64,000 nt of DNA from Kangiella sp. TOML190 (lineage in GTDB: Bacteria; Pseudomonadota; Gammaproteobacteria; Enterobacterales; Kangiellaceae). Below, piece after piece: positions 39,079-48,863 of this stretch. Every line of letters begins with the position of its first letter. Position 1 is the first letter of the stretch. The DNA is taken from the NCBI RefSeq assembly GCF_023706045.1, contig NZ_BQYL01000001.1:2214001-2278000 (forward strand), read 5' to 3'. Under the pieces are notes generated by a model. It had not been told where the DNA came from. It saw nothing but the letters and a program-made list of their open reading frames with translations, and ran no database searches. Made by a program: the position numbers and the translations under genes.

Positions 39079-40323
39079 CTAGCTCTTGGGAGCAGGAATA
39101 CTAATGGATAGTGTTGTGCTGAAAGTTTCGTCTTCTAACTCATTTGGCATGGCGGGATAGGGAACAGCATCGAATAAAGCTTTTAACACTGCATCATCCA
39201 AGATTTTTTCACCAGAACTTCCGGCTAAACCACCACTGACAATATCACCGTCTCGGTCAAGTTCAACATTAACCTTAACCAAGCCGTGAGTTTTTCCTTT
39301 TTTGGGTCTATTGAAAATTGAAGCCCCATGCCTTTTAATAATCTCTCTTACTGGGTACTCGAAATGAGGACTATAATGACGCTGTAAGGTTCTAACATAA
39401 CCACTTTTAATTTTAGCTATTTCTTCTGCTGTAGGCCCCTCAGGAACCTCAACAATCGGTGGTTTCTGCGCAGCCTCTTCAGCCTGACGGGCTAACTCTA
39501 GCTTACGCTGCTCTTCGAGTTGCTTAGCTTCAGCTTCTTTGGCCAAACGCGCTTGACGCTCATCTTCAAGCCGCTGCTGCTCTGCTAACACCGACAATCT
39601 TTGCTGCTCTGCAAGTGCTTTAGCTTCAGCAATTTTAAGCTCTTCCGCTAACTTTTGCTCTTCTTCAGCTTGCTTTTGGGCTGCGATCTGCTGCTGTAAC
39701 TTTTTATCGAAATAAGCCACTCTAGCCTCGCTTGGCTGAATAGACTGATAACGGCTTAATAAGGTGTCGAAGTTAGTATTACCTAAAATCGCATCTTTAA
39801 ATTCTTGTGATGGCGGTCTTTCCCCAACCCAACTTTTTACAATCAAGTTATACAAATCTGGAGAGAAGTCTCCTTGGACCGAACCATTAATGCTAACTCT
39901 TGTTGCTTCACCAGGAATAAAATCAATGCTGATAACGTCGTTGGCTTCCAGATTCTGCCCCATCATATTAGCAAATCCTCGAACCGCTTTGGCCATACCT
40001 AACACATCCTCAGGCTCATTATTGATACGGATACGCTCAACCCAAAAACGTTTCAGACGACGACCAGATAATTTATCCGCCAACACCTTAATTTCCATGC
40101 GCTTAGGGTTAATATCGGACAAGATAGCATTGGGGTCATTGGTTTTATTGACTAAATACAGTGCATTAATAAACCAGTCACTACGCAGTTCACTTTGGAT
40201 GGCAATACCATTAAGTTGTAAGCTGCTACTCGCTACATTGATGTTAGCGGCGGAGTTCAGCGTCAGAGGAAAACACAAAATTGCTACTAATACCGTCAAG
40301 GTAAAAGAGTAAAGTTTATTCAT
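39079..40323 (-). CDS. Chalcone isomerase-like domain fused to a coiled coil and a TonB/TolA C-terminal domain
   Basis: A 414-residue periplasmic or envelope protein. After a signal peptide (about 1-24) comes a chalcone isomerase-like domain (about 30-195, with SELRSDWFINALYL and SIDFIPGEATRV). An Ala/Glu/Gln-rich coiled coil (about 205-290) follows, resembling the TolA stalk. The C-terminal domain (about 310-414) has VKVNVELDRDGDIV, DDAVLKAL and VPYPAMPN, the TonB C-terminal pattern. The gene lies divergent from the two-component system. Pfam-level assignment of the N-domain is by eye. A transmembrane anchor is absent beyond the signal peptide, so it is unlikely to be a normal TonB. Confidence 0.75.
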   Translation of the reverse strand: MNKLYSFTLTVLVAILCFPLTLNSAANINVASSSLQLNGIAIQSELRSDWFINALYLVNKTNDPNAILSDINPKRMEIKVLADKLSGRRLKRFWVERIRINNEPEDVLGMAKAVRGFANMMGQNLEANDVISIDFIPGEATRVSINGSVQGDFSPDLYNLIVKSWVGERPPSQEFKDAILGNTNFDTLLSRYQSIQPSEARVAYFDKKLQQQIAAQKQAEEEQKLAEELKIAEAKALAEQQRLSVLAEQQRLEDERQARLAKEAEAKQLEEQRKLELARQAEEAAQKPPIVEVPEGPTAEEIAKIKSGYVRTLQRHYSPHFEYPVREIIKRHGASIFNRPKKGKTHGLVKVNVELDRDGDIVSGGLAGSSGEKILDDAVLKALFDAVPYPAMPNELEDETFSTTLSISIPAPKS

Positions 40324-40480
40324 TGTTATAAAAAACCGATAAGTAGTTCACTTAGTGAGTGTTAAATTATTCAACGGTTACCATTTTAAGGTCAAAAGCT
40401 TTAAATGCAAGCCTTATGTGATAGACTAGGCTCCGCTTAATACTTTAGTTCTAGAAACCGCGTTAACCTGTTTAAATATA

Positions 40481-41173
40481 ATGAAAAATACCATTCTACT
40501 CGTTGAAGACGATGTTAAGCTTTCTGCCTTAACAGCAGACTTTTTACGGATCAACGACTTTGAAGTGACCATCATCGAAAATGGCCTTGAAGCCATAGAA
40601 TTTGTTAAAAAACAGACTCCTATGGCGGTGATTTTGGATATTATGTTGCCGGGTGTTGACGGTTTGACCGTTTGTCGCTCACTCCGAGAGACCTACAATG
40701 GTCCTATCTTGATGCTAACCGCGCTCGATGATGATATAGATGAGGTCGTTGGCCTAGAAACTGGTGCCGATGATTACTTGACTAAACCTATAAAGCCAAG
40801 AGTGTTATTAGCACACCTACGTGCCCTGTTAAGGCGCATCGAAGCCATAGAGCAACCATCGCAGCCAAAAACCCCAAAGCTACTGGGCAAGAACCTAGCC
40901 ATCGATCCGAAAAGCCGCACCGTTACAGTGGCTAACGAAATGGTTCACCTTACGACTGCCGAATACAATTTACTGTGGCTGCTGGCAGAAAAGTCTGGCG
41001 AAGTATTAAGTCGTGAAGAACTGCACCGCAAAACCTTTCGAATAGAATATGATGGGCTGGATCGCAGTATTGATTTGAGGATTTCCCGTTTGCGTAAAAA
41101 ACTAGGCGACGATCCCAGAGTCCCCTTTATCATCAAAACCATTCGCGGTGAAGGTTACTTACTGGCGCAATGA
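40481..41173 (+). CDS. OmpR/PhoB-family response regulator (RstA-like)
   Basis: A 230-residue two-domain regulator. The receiver domain has VEDD at 7-10, the phospho-acceptor Asp in VILDIMLPG (about residue 53), and the switch Thr and Lys in MLTALDDD and TKPIKP. The C-terminal winged helix (about 140-230) has LTTAEYNLLWLL and the wing LGDDPRVPFIIKTIRGEGYLL. Its stop overlaps the start of the kinase gene by 4 bases (ATGA), so they are translated together. RstA is the closest named family by eye; the target genes are unknown. Confidence 0.92.
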   Translation: MKNTILLVEDDVKLSALTADFLRINDFEVTIIENGLEAIEFVKKQTPMAVILDIMLPGVDGLTVCRSLRETYNGPILMLTALDDDIDEVVGLETGADDYLTKPIKPRVLLAHLRALLRRIEAIEQPSQPKTPKLLGKNLAIDPKSRTVTVANEMVHLTTAEYNLLWLLAEKSGEVLSREELHRKTFRIEYDGLDRSIDLRISRLRKKLGDDPRVPFIIKTIRGEGYLLAQ

Positions 41174-42513
41174 AAAAACTTAGCCTCAAACTTACCTTAC
41201 TGCTGGTTTTAACTAATATTATTGCCTTTGTACTGCTGTATTATGTGTACTTTCCCTGGACTACCACCCTCGGTTTTGAACAAACTGAAAAAACGATTAT
41301 TCAGGATGCCCGAAAACTTAACCTACAGTTGGCCGAAAACGATTATCAATATTCAGAACTAGATCTGGATAGAGCCAGCCTCGATTTTAGTACTGAAATA
41401 CGCAAGCTGAGCAAAGATCAGTTGGATATCAGCAAAGACTCGCTCGAAGAGCTTGATAAAGAACGCTATATCCCCTACATGGAAGCTAATGAAGGTCCGG
41501 TAGCCTACATAAAAACAAAAAATCAAGAATATCTCCAGCTGGGGCCCTATCCGGATGATTATAATGTGATCACAGTTTTGGATTGGCTGGTTTATGCCCT
41601 TATTTTGTCCCTACTGAATTACGCTTGCGTTTTCTCAGCTGAATCATATTTAAAGAGGCGTTTACATGATGCCAATCAGGCGGTAAACAAATTGGCTAAC
41701 AAGGCTGTGCTTACTCCTGTTGCCGATCAACTGGATAATGTTGCCGATAATACTCCCTTATTAAGTCACTATATCTTTACATTACAAGATAGCCACCATA
41801 AAAATATTCAAAACCAACGCGATCTAATGCACGCTGTCGCTCATGAGTTTCGCGGTCCAATGGCTCGGATTAATTTTGCTATCGACCTATTAACCAACAC
41901 CGATCCTAAAAAACCCGACAGTCTAAAGCCGGAAAACTTAAAAAAGGACATTGAAGAAGCGCTAGAAGAGCTCGATTCCTTGGTCAAAGAAGTGCTGGAT
42001 TATTCTCGACTTAAAGATGGATTACAAAAACTCACCTTAGCAGAATTTAATATCAGTGATTTAATCGGTGCAAGCATCAGCAAAGTCGAGCCTTTTTATA
42101 GCGATAAAATCATCCAAGCCAAGTATCTGCCAGCAGAAGGTTTCCAGTGTTTGCTTGATCAAAAACTAGTAGAAAGAGCAGTGTTAAACTTGATTCGTAA
42201 TGCCGCAAAATTCAGCCGCTCGGAAGTAACTATTGTAGCTAAAGTTGTCGACCAAAACCGTTTTACGATTATCGTAGAAGACGATGGAACTGGCGTTCCG
42301 CCAGGTAAACGCGAGCGGATTTTTGAGCCCTTCACCCGTCTAGATTTTAGTCGCAACCGCGACTCGGGAGGCGCCGGTTTGGGCCTGGCGATTGTAAATA
42401 GCGTAGCCATTCGTCATCAAGGCTCTATTGCTGTTGAACATAGCGAAGCTTTAGGCGGCGCCAAGTTTACCTTAAGTCTGCCATTAACAATAACCGCCGG
42501 TAAACTTAACTAA
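41170..42513 (+). CDS. Sensor histidine kinase (RstB-like)
   Basis: A 447-residue kinase with two membrane segments (about 7-27 and 135-155), a ~105-residue periplasmic loop, and a HisKA domain with HAVAHEFRGPMARI (usual form HELRTP). The HATPase domain has NLIRNAAKFS, DDGTGVPPGKR, and GAGLGLAIV. The H-box carries Phe and Arg-Gly instead of Leu-Arg-Thr, a modest departure. It overlaps the response regulator by 4 bases and the convergent MBL gene by 8 bases. Confidence 0.92.
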   Translation: MKKLSLKLTLLLVLTNIIAFVLLYYVYFPWTTTLGFEQTEKTIIQDARKLNLQLAENDYQYSELDLDRASLDFSTEIRKLSKDQLDISKDSLEELDKERYIPYMEANEGPVAYIKTKNQEYLQLGPYPDDYNVITVLDWLVYALILSLLNYACVFSAESYLKRRLHDANQAVNKLANKAVLTPVADQLDNVADNTPLLSHYIFTLQDSHHKNIQNQRDLMHAVAHEFRGPMARINFAIDLLTNTDPKKPDSLKPENLKKDIEEALEELDSLVKEVLDYSRLKDGLQKLTLAEFNISDLIGASISKVEPFYSDKIIQAKYLPAEGFQCLLDQKLVERAVLNLIRNAAKFSRSEVTIVAKVVDQNRFTIIVEDDGTGVPPGKRERIFEPFTRLDFSRNRDSGGAGLGLAIVNSVAIRHQGSIAVEHSEALGGAKFTLSLPLTITAGKLN

Positions 42514-43315
42514 AATCCAGCCAATAGAGTCCTTCGGTTTGATCAGCCACGTGATATTCAACAGCGCTGTCCGCAAACACATCATTAAGTTGTCGCTTGA
42601 CCAAATTGGGACAGTTGTTCTGTTCGCTCAGATGAGTGGCAACAACCAAGGATAACTGACTTAGATCTAGCTGTGCTAATAAATCCAAAGATTGCTGGTT
42701 ATTCAAATGCCCTAAACTTCCACCAACCCTTTGCTTAAGTTGATAAGGATAAGGACCATTCATCAACATTTCGTAATCATGATTCATTTCCAGCAAAATC
42801 CCCTGACAAGTCGCTAACAGCTCTACAATGGGCTCAGTGATTTTTCCCAGATCGCTTAAAATAGCCAACCTTCTATCAGCAACTTGAATAACAAATTGGC
42901 AGGGTTCGCGAGCATCATGAGGAACATTAAAAGGGATAATGGTTAAATCCCCAAGCTCAAAATCTTGATAGGGTTTAATTTTAAAATATTCGTAAGGCTG
43001 GCCAAATTTGCCGCTTAGAAAAGTACCCTGACTGCTGTATATAGGAACTTGATATTTACGACTTAAAGGGCCGCTTCCTTTGATATGATCTTGATGTTCG
43101 TGGGTAACCAAAATGGCGCTCAAACTGGCTAAATCAAAACCTAACTTTTGGCAGCGCAGCTCGGTTTCTTTTAGCGTGAAGCCGCAGTCCACCATAATAC
43201 AGGCTTGTTCGCTTTGAATTAAGGTTGCGTTACCCTTGGAGCCAGAACCCAAGGAAGCTATCTTTAAGCCTGAAATGGATTTCGGCTCTGGCACTTGCGA
43301 TTTTTCCACAATCAA
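42506..43315 (-). CDS. MBL-fold metallo-hydrolase (YycJ-like)
   Basis: A 269-residue metallo-beta-lactamase fold protein. THEHQDHIKG gives the HxHxDH zinc motif, with a further His in FNVPHDA and an Asp in AILSDLGK. The overall layout is like YycJ/WalJ, a presumed DNase-type MBL protein. The C-terminus overlaps the kinase gene end by 8 bases, convergently. It begins 24 bases after bamC and is probably in the dapA-bamC transcript. Confidence 0.85.
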   Translation of the reverse strand: MIVEKSQVPEPKSISGLKIASLGSGSKGNATLIQSEQACIMVDCGFTLKETELRCQKLGFDLASLSAILVTHEHQDHIKGSGPLSRKYQVPIYSSQGTFLSGKFGQPYEYFKIKPYQDFELGDLTIIPFNVPHDAREPCQFVIQVADRRLAILSDLGKITEPIVELLATCQGILLEMNHDYEMLMNGPYPYQLKQRVGGSLGHLNNQQSLDLLAQLDLSQLSLVVATHLSEQNNCPNLVKRQLNDVFADSAVEYHVADQTEGLYWLDFS

Positions 43316-43339
43316 TTTGTCAGGTGCAAAAGCAAAAAA

Positions 43340-44416
43340 CTACTTAATACCCCGACTTCGATAGGCCGCAGAAAACTCAGGGTATAATTTACCTACTAGA
43401 CTTGGATCGAGCAAATCACCTTGTTCGGTTTTAAAAGTAATGCTGGTTCCGCTGCCTTTCGGCTCAAGCTCCATCAGATAGCTCCCCGTAGCCAAGTCGA
43501 CTTTAGCTTCTTCTTCACTACCAAATAAACCACTGAAAAAGCCTTCTTCTTCCGGCACTTGGAAATAAAACGTATTTATAGATTTATCACGATCGGTCAA
43601 GTTAAGATTTAAAAACTCTAATACCGCTGGAGTTCTACCCCACACCGCATCCAGATCACGCCCGGAAACGATAGCGATATGCCCCGCTGGATTAGTACCC
43701 AAACGAGTATCAATATTACCCTCAGCCAAAATGCGGGCACGAGCTTCTTTATCACGAATTCCATCATAATAACCAATAAACTGATTCAAAAACTGCTTCG
43801 CTACTCGCTTGGAAGTTTCTACCGGCACCCATTGCCCATCAAGGTACTGCTCGCTAGCCACATGCCGCGATTGCACACCAAATTCATTGGCACTTTCGGC
43901 CACTAACGACAAGTCAAACTTATGGCGTTGACCATCAATATTGTAAGCACCTAAACCTTCAGCAAGTCCTTCGTCTTCATCGCTAAGCCAGTCGGTTTCA
44001 AGGCGTTGACTGCCTGTTGCCACCGTTTTGATTTGGTTAGCCGTAGCAAAGCCTTGAAAAAACTCCGCCAGTCTGGACGAGTTTCCACGTAACCAGACGG
44101 TGGGGTTTGGTGCATCGGGATCTTCGCGCACACCATCACCGCTAGTTAACAGCAATTGCGGCGGTTCAATGGTTAAAGCTTGCCCTTTAGGATCACGATT
44201 AACGATCACTGCCCCTTCGGGGATCTTATAGTGATCGTCAAGCTGAATTTCCGAAACATCTGCTGGAATTTGTAATGCTTGTTCTTGACGACTGTTAAGG
44301 TAGGCCTCGTCGATGTCTTCCCGTCCGTCATTCGCGGAAAACCAACTACAACCAGAAAGGCTGAGCAGACTTAAAAAAGATAAATTAACTAATAATTTTT
44401 TATTGTGTTTTAACAT
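43340..44416 (-). CDS. bamC: Outer-membrane protein assembly factor BamC
   Basis: A 358-residue lipoprotein (lipobox LSLSGC) of the BAM complex. The unstructured N-terminal stretch after the lipid Cys contains the LQIPADVSEI and IPEGAVIV type motif that binds BamD, followed by two helix-grip domains. The start overlaps the dapA stop by 17 bases, a coupled dapA-bamC arrangement common in gammaproteobacteria. Confidence 0.88.
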   Translation of the reverse strand: MLKHNKKLLVNLSFLSLLSLSGCSWFSANDGREDIDEAYLNSRQEQALQIPADVSEIQLDDHYKIPEGAVIVNRDPKGQALTIEPPQLLLTSGDGVREDPDAPNPTVWLRGNSSRLAEFFQGFATANQIKTVATGSQRLETDWLSDEDEGLAEGLGAYNIDGQRHKFDLSLVAESANEFGVQSRHVASEQYLDGQWVPVETSKRVAKQFLNQFIGYYDGIRDKEARARILAEGNIDTRLGTNPAGHIAIVSGRDLDAVWGRTPAVLEFLNLNLTDRDKSINTFYFQVPEEEGFFSGLFGSEEEAKVDLATGSYLMELEPKGSGTSITFKTEQGDLLDPSLVGKLYPEFSAAYRSRGIK

Positions 44417-45362
44417 TCGCTTTTTCCAATGCTTTTAATACCGCAGGTTGAAATTCTTTGTTTAACGAGGTTAAGGGCATCATAATCGCATCCTCAACTT
44501 TACCCATGGCAGCCAACGCCCATTTCACAGGAATTGGGTTAGCCTCTAAAAATAAGTCGCGGTGTAGATCGCTCAATTTTTGGTCGACAATCGCTGCCTG
44601 TTTTTGTTGACCATCCAGCGCTAACTGACACATTTGGCTCATCAAAGCCGGAGCTACATTGGCCGTAACCGAAATCACTCCATGACCTCCTGCTTGGATG
44701 AATTCACGCGCCGTAGCATCGTCGCCGCTCAGTAGTTGAATTGGAGTCTTACAAACTTCAATAAGTTCCTTAACCCGCGAAACATCACCAGTTGCTTCTT
44801 TAATTGCAACGATATTTTCGTACTCGGCCAAGCGCGCAACGGTAGTCGGCAGTAAATCGCAAGCAGTTCGCCCTGGCACATTATATAAAATTAACGGCAC
44901 ACTAGAGTTATCTGCCACCGCCTTAAAATGCAAATAGAGCCCTTCTTGACTGGGTTTGCAATAATAAGGCGTAACAACCAAAGCTGCATCAGCCCCAAGC
45001 GCCGCCGCTTTTGTCGTTAAATCCATGGTTTTAGTGGTGGAAATAGCACCCGTTCCGGCGATCACTGGAACTCGTTTGGCAACTGTTTTGACCACCACTT
45101 CAATCGCTTTTAAATAATCCACTTCGGACACACTGGCAGACTCGCCGGTAGTGCCCATCACCACTATGCCGTTAGTGCCTTCAGCCAGATGCCATTGGCA
45201 CAACTGCTTTAAGCGCGCTAAATCAATACTCGGCATAGAGCCTTGGTTTGAAGGCTGCATTGGCGTAACAATCGCCACTATACTGCCACATAAGCCAGCT
45301 TTTAAGCTTTCTTTTAAGCTGTCCGACACTGGATTGTTGGGAGACGAGTTGTTTGAAGCCAT
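44400..45362 (-). CDS. dapA: 4-hydroxy-tetrahydrodipicolinate synthase
   Basis: A 320-residue aldolase-fold enzyme of lysine/diaminopimelate synthesis, joining pyruvate and aspartate semialdehyde. VMGTTGESAS, the tyrosine region LILYNVPGRT and the Schiff-base lysine in AIKEATGD are present. It carries an extra ~25-residue hydrophilic N-terminus before the conserved GSIVAIVTPM; no other start codon in that stretch fits. bamC overlaps its 3' end. Confidence 0.94.
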   Translation of the reverse strand: MASNNSSPNNPVSDSLKESLKAGLCGSIVAIVTPMQPSNQGSMPSIDLARLKQLCQWHLAEGTNGIVVMGTTGESASVSEVDYLKAIEVVVKTVAKRVPVIAGTGAISTTKTMDLTTKAAALGADAALVVTPYYCKPSQEGLYLHFKAVADNSSVPLILYNVPGRTACDLLPTTVARLAEYENIVAIKEATGDVSRVKELIEVCKTPIQLLSGDDATAREFIQAGGHGVISVTANVAPALMSQMCQLALDGQQKQAAIVDQKLSDLHRDLFLEANPIPVKWALAAMGKVEDAIMMPLTSLNKEFQPAVLKALEKANVKTQ

Positions 45363-45612
45363 GGGTTACGAGATTAAGCTCTTGATTTTGAAAAACGATT
45401 AAGATAGCCCGCTATGGTAGCCATGCCAGTGGCTAAAAACAAGCAAAAAGAAGCACTTATTTAGCAGTTTTACGATAGTCAATTTATTGCTTGCGATCTA
45501 TTTTTTTCTAACGTACAGTTAAATCAAATGCATTCAGTAGAAATGCTTAAATAATGAACAATGATAGACTTTTATAGCGTCTATCTAACGACACGATAAG
45601 CCAGATAAAAAC

Positions 45613-46083
45613 GTGACTTCAAAAATTCAGCTCAATAAAAAAGCTCCAAACTTCTCCCTAGCAGCCACTGGCGATCAAACTCTTAGCCTCAAAGATTTTA
45701 AAGGCAAGAAACTGGTGATCTACTTTTATCCCAAAGACAACACCCCGGGCTGTACCACTGAAGGACAAAATTTCCGCGATTTATATCCGCAATTTCAAAA
45801 GCTTAACACTGAAATCTTAGGTGTTTCTCGAGATACAGTTCGGGTACACGAAAACTTTAAGAACAAGCATGAGTTTCCTTTTGAGCTGTTATCCGATGGC
45901 GATGAAGCTATGTGTAATGCCTATGAAGTAATAAAGCTTAAAAAGCTCTATGGCCGTGAATACATGGGAATTGAACGCAGCACTTTCCTAATCGATGAAA
46001 GTGGTAAATTGCGTCAAGAGTGGCGCAAAGTAAAGGTTAAAGAACACGCACAAGAGGTACTGGAAGCTGTCAAATCGCTTTAA
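45613..46083 (+). CDS. bcp: Peroxiredoxin of the Bcp/PrxQ family
   Basis: A 156-residue thiol peroxidase. The peroxidatic Cys is in DNTPGCTTEGQNFRD. The usual resolving Cys five residues later is replaced by Gln, but a Cys at AMCNAY, in the alpha-3 helix position used by other PrxQ proteins, could resolve it. Translation starts at a GTG (45613), with no strong ribosome binding site. It is divergent from dapA, as in E. coli where bcp is near dapA. Confidence 0.92.
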   Translation: MTSKIQLNKKAPNFSLAATGDQTLSLKDFKGKKLVIYFYPKDNTPGCTTEGQNFRDLYPQFQKLNTEILGVSRDTVRVHENFKNKHEFPFELLSDGDEAMCNAYEVIKLKKLYGREYMGIERSTFLIDESGKLRQEWRKVKVKEHAQEVLEAVKSL

Positions 46084-46126
46084 AAGCCTTCAAACACAAC
46101 TGGTTAACTATTCGAGAGGATGAAGA

Positions 46127-47551
46127 ATGGTAAGAAAAAAAATCGATGGTAAACGATTATTTGTACTCGACACCAACGTTTTAATGCATGACCCCACTGC
46201 CCTTTTCCGTTTTGAAGAACACGACATTCTTATCCCCATGGTAGTCCTTGAAGAGCTTGATGCTGGAAAAAAAGGCCTATCCGAAACCGCCCGTAACGTG
46301 CGCCAAGTGAGCCGCTATATTGATGACCTGATGTCCTCCTCTGAAGAAGGCGAAGACCCCATGATTCAAGGGATCCATATTGGTGCTCTGCCACAAATCG
46401 GCGACATTAAAAAACACGGCAAAATTTATTTCCAAATTCGCGAACATACCGATCGCTTGCCAGACTCGCTACCCAGCTCGAAAGCCGACAACACTATTTT
46501 AAACGTCGCTTTAGCACTGCAAGAAAATGAGCCGGATAAGATCATCACGCTAGTATCCAAAGATATAAACCTGCGAATTAAAGCCAATATCGTCGGAGTT
46601 CATGCCGAAGATTACTTTAACGACAAAGTGTTAGACGATGTGGAGCAGCTACATACCGGTTATTTCGAACTGCCAGAAGATTTTTGGGACACTCACAGCC
46701 GAGACATGGATTCTTGGCAAGAAGATGGTCATACCTACTATAGAATCAAAGGGCCTTTGGTTGAAGAATGGTTTACCAACCAATGCTTATTCCATGACGC
46801 CGATCATTTTGAAGCCATTGTTCGCTCGATTGAGAATGATGAGGATGGTAAGCCCACCGCTTTAATCGAGCTTTTAACTGACTATCGCACTGACAGCCAC
46901 AATATTTGGGGGATTACCGCCCGCAACCGTGAACAAAGCTATGCTTTGAACCTCTTGATGGATCCGGAAATCGACTTCGTAACTCTACAAGGGCCTGCAG
47001 GCACCGGTAAAACTTTACTGGCCCTAGCCGCGGCGCTTGAACAGGCGATTGAAATGAAGCGCTACAAAGAAATTATTGTGACCCGCGTTACTGTCTCAGT
47101 CGGTGAAGATATTGGCTTTTTGCCCGGAACTGAAGAAGAAAAAATGACTCCTTGGATGGGCGCCTTGATGGACAATTTAGAAGTATTAGCGCCGTCGGAT
47201 AATGATGAATGGGGCGCAGCCGCCACTCACGACTTATTGCGTAAATGGATCAAAGTACGCTCGCTTAACTTTATGCGCGGGCGAACCTTCCTGAATAAAT
47301 TAATCATTATTGATGAAGCGCAAAACCTAACTTCTAAGCAAATGAAAACTCTAATCACGCGCGCCGGCCCTGGCACTAAAGTGGTTTGTATGGGTAACGT
47401 GGCGCAAATCGATACGCCTTATTTAACCGAAACCACTTCGGGTATTACCTATGTGGTGGACCGCTTTAAAAACTGGAGTCATGCGGGTCATATCACCCTA
47501 AAACGTGGCGAACGCTCACGACTCGCGGATTATGCTTCGGATATCCTTTAG
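46127..47551 (+). CDS. PIN-domain/PhoH-family ATPase (PhoH2)
   Basis: A 474-residue protein with an N-terminal PIN ribonuclease domain (FVLDTNVLMHD, DNTILNVAL; about 10-150). A C-terminal PhoH ATPase follows, with Walker A GPAGTGKTLLALA at about 290 and Walker B LIIIDEAQNLT. This fusion is thought to be an RNA-processing helicase-nuclease, and in other bacteria it is often in toxin-antitoxin-like loci, but no antitoxin gene is adjacent here. A GAGAGGATGAAG ribosome binding site precedes the ATG. Confidence 0.92.
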   Translation: MVRKKIDGKRLFVLDTNVLMHDPTALFRFEEHDILIPMVVLEELDAGKKGLSETARNVRQVSRYIDDLMSSSEEGEDPMIQGIHIGALPQIGDIKKHGKIYFQIREHTDRLPDSLPSSKADNTILNVALALQENEPDKIITLVSKDINLRIKANIVGVHAEDYFNDKVLDDVEQLHTGYFELPEDFWDTHSRDMDSWQEDGHTYYRIKGPLVEEWFTNQCLFHDADHFEAIVRSIENDEDGKPTALIELLTDYRTDSHNIWGITARNREQSYALNLLMDPEIDFVTLQGPAGTGKTLLALAAALEQAIEMKRYKEIIVTRVTVSVGEDIGFLPGTEEEKMTPWMGALMDNLEVLAPSDNDEWGAAATHDLLRKWIKVRSLNFMRGRTFLNKLIIIDEAQNLTSKQMKTLITRAGPGTKVVCMGNVAQIDTPYLTETTSGITYVVDRFKNWSHAGHITLKRGERSRLADYASDIL

Positions 47552-47574
47552 CGGTTGACTAAAATCTGACTAAC

Positions 47575-47595
47575 ACTCCTGCGTTATGCAGGAGT
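47575..47595. terminator. Bidirectional terminator between phoH2 and perM
   Basis: ACTCCTGC / GCAGGAGT stem with a 5-base loop and short T tract on plus. It overlaps the stop codon of the convergent AI-2E transporter gene. Confidence 0.7.
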
Positions 47596-48666
47596 TTCTT
47601 CAATAGGCTCCTGTCCTTCTCGATGCTCTTTTATCGCTGCTAATACCGCATTTACCAATATGGCTAGCGGTATGGCGAAGAAAACGCCCCAGAAACCCCA
47701 AAGACCGCCGAACAGTAAAATGGCGCCAATAATGGCGACGGGATGCAAACTAACTGCTTCGGAAAATAACAGTGGCACAAGAACGTTACCGTCCAAGATC
47801 TGAATGATCATATAAACCACAAATAAGATATAAAACGGTTGACTGAAACCCCATTGGAAAAAGCCAATAAGCAAAACTGGAATCGTTACTAAAGCCGCAC
47901 CAATGTAGGGAATTAACACCGAAAAACCGACCAAAACACCCAGTAACAAGGCATAGTTCAGCCCCATTAAGGCAAAGGCAATGTAGGAAACCAAGCCGAC
48001 AATAATAATTTCCATGACCTTGCCGCGAATATAGTTACCGATCTGATGGTTCACCTCGCCCCAAACCGACTGCGCTAATTGGCGCTCTTGCGGCAACCAT
48101 TGGCTGAGCCAGCCCAAAATCACATTACGATCTTTTAGAAAAAAGAACACCAATAACGGCACTAAAACGATATAAATCAATAAGCTAGCAACACCTACCA
48201 AGGAGCTAAAAGAAGCAGTTAGTAAGCTCTGCCCTGCCGAGCCTAACTCCGTTCCTATCTTGGTTAAGATATCATTAACCTGCTCAGTGGAGACAAAGTT
48301 TGGATATTTCTGCGGCAGCTCCAAAATCGCCTGCTTGGCTTTAAGTCCAATACTGGGCAACTCGGCTAACAATAAGGTTCCCTGCTTCCAAATCAGAGGC
48401 ACTAGCCCCAAAATAATTAGCAACGACAGGGTGATAAAGCCAATAAAGACGATCAAAACTGACCAAAAACGGCTAACACCCTGTTTTTGCAAGGCACTAA
48501 CCAGCCACTCAAGCAAATAAGCAATTACCAAAGCCCATAGGATTGGCGCTAAAATATCGCCAAGGGTTAGAATAAAAACAAACCCCAGTACTAACAGCAT
48601 AGTCAGGACTATGGTTGCCGGGCTGGAAAAATTACGCTTAAACCATCGGGTAAAAATCGAAGTCAT
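47584..48666 (-). CDS. perM: AI-2E/PerM family transporter
   Basis: A 360-residue membrane protein with about seven or eight hydrophobic segments and the SVLIPYIGAALVTIPV motif of the AI-2E transporter superfamily (Pfam AI-2E_transport; YfgO/PerM). Substrate is unknown; the family also includes Na/H antiporters and TqsA. In E. coli the homologous gene yfgO is next to yfgC (bepA), and the same adjacency, though divergent, occurs here. Confidence 0.87.
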   Translation of the reverse strand: MTSIFTRWFKRNFSSPATIVLTMLLVLGFVFILTLGDILAPILWALVIAYLLEWLVSALQKQGVSRFWSVLIVFIGFITLSLLIILGLVPLIWKQGTLLLAELPSIGLKAKQAILELPQKYPNFVSTEQVNDILTKIGTELGSAGQSLLTASFSSLVGVASLLIYIVLVPLLVFFFLKDRNVILGWLSQWLPQERQLAQSVWGEVNHQIGNYIRGKVMEIIIVGLVSYIAFALMGLNYALLLGVLVGFSVLIPYIGAALVTIPVLLIGFFQWGFSQPFYILFVVYMIIQILDGNVLVPLLFSEAVSLHPVAIIGAILLFGGLWGFWGVFFAIPLAILVNAVLAAIKEHREGQEPIEETPA

Positions 48667-48863
48667 ATTGAATATAAGTTATTGCTTCCACAAAGATTAT
48701 AGTGAATTAATCGACTAGATTGATAGCAAAAAATTGAATTGAGCTGAAGTTTTCACTTTACAGCCGGCATTTACACCATTTATACAAAAGACTATTTGAA
48801 CTTTTAGCCTCGGAACACCATCATATAGGGTAACCATTAATTTTATACCTAATCAAATACTTA

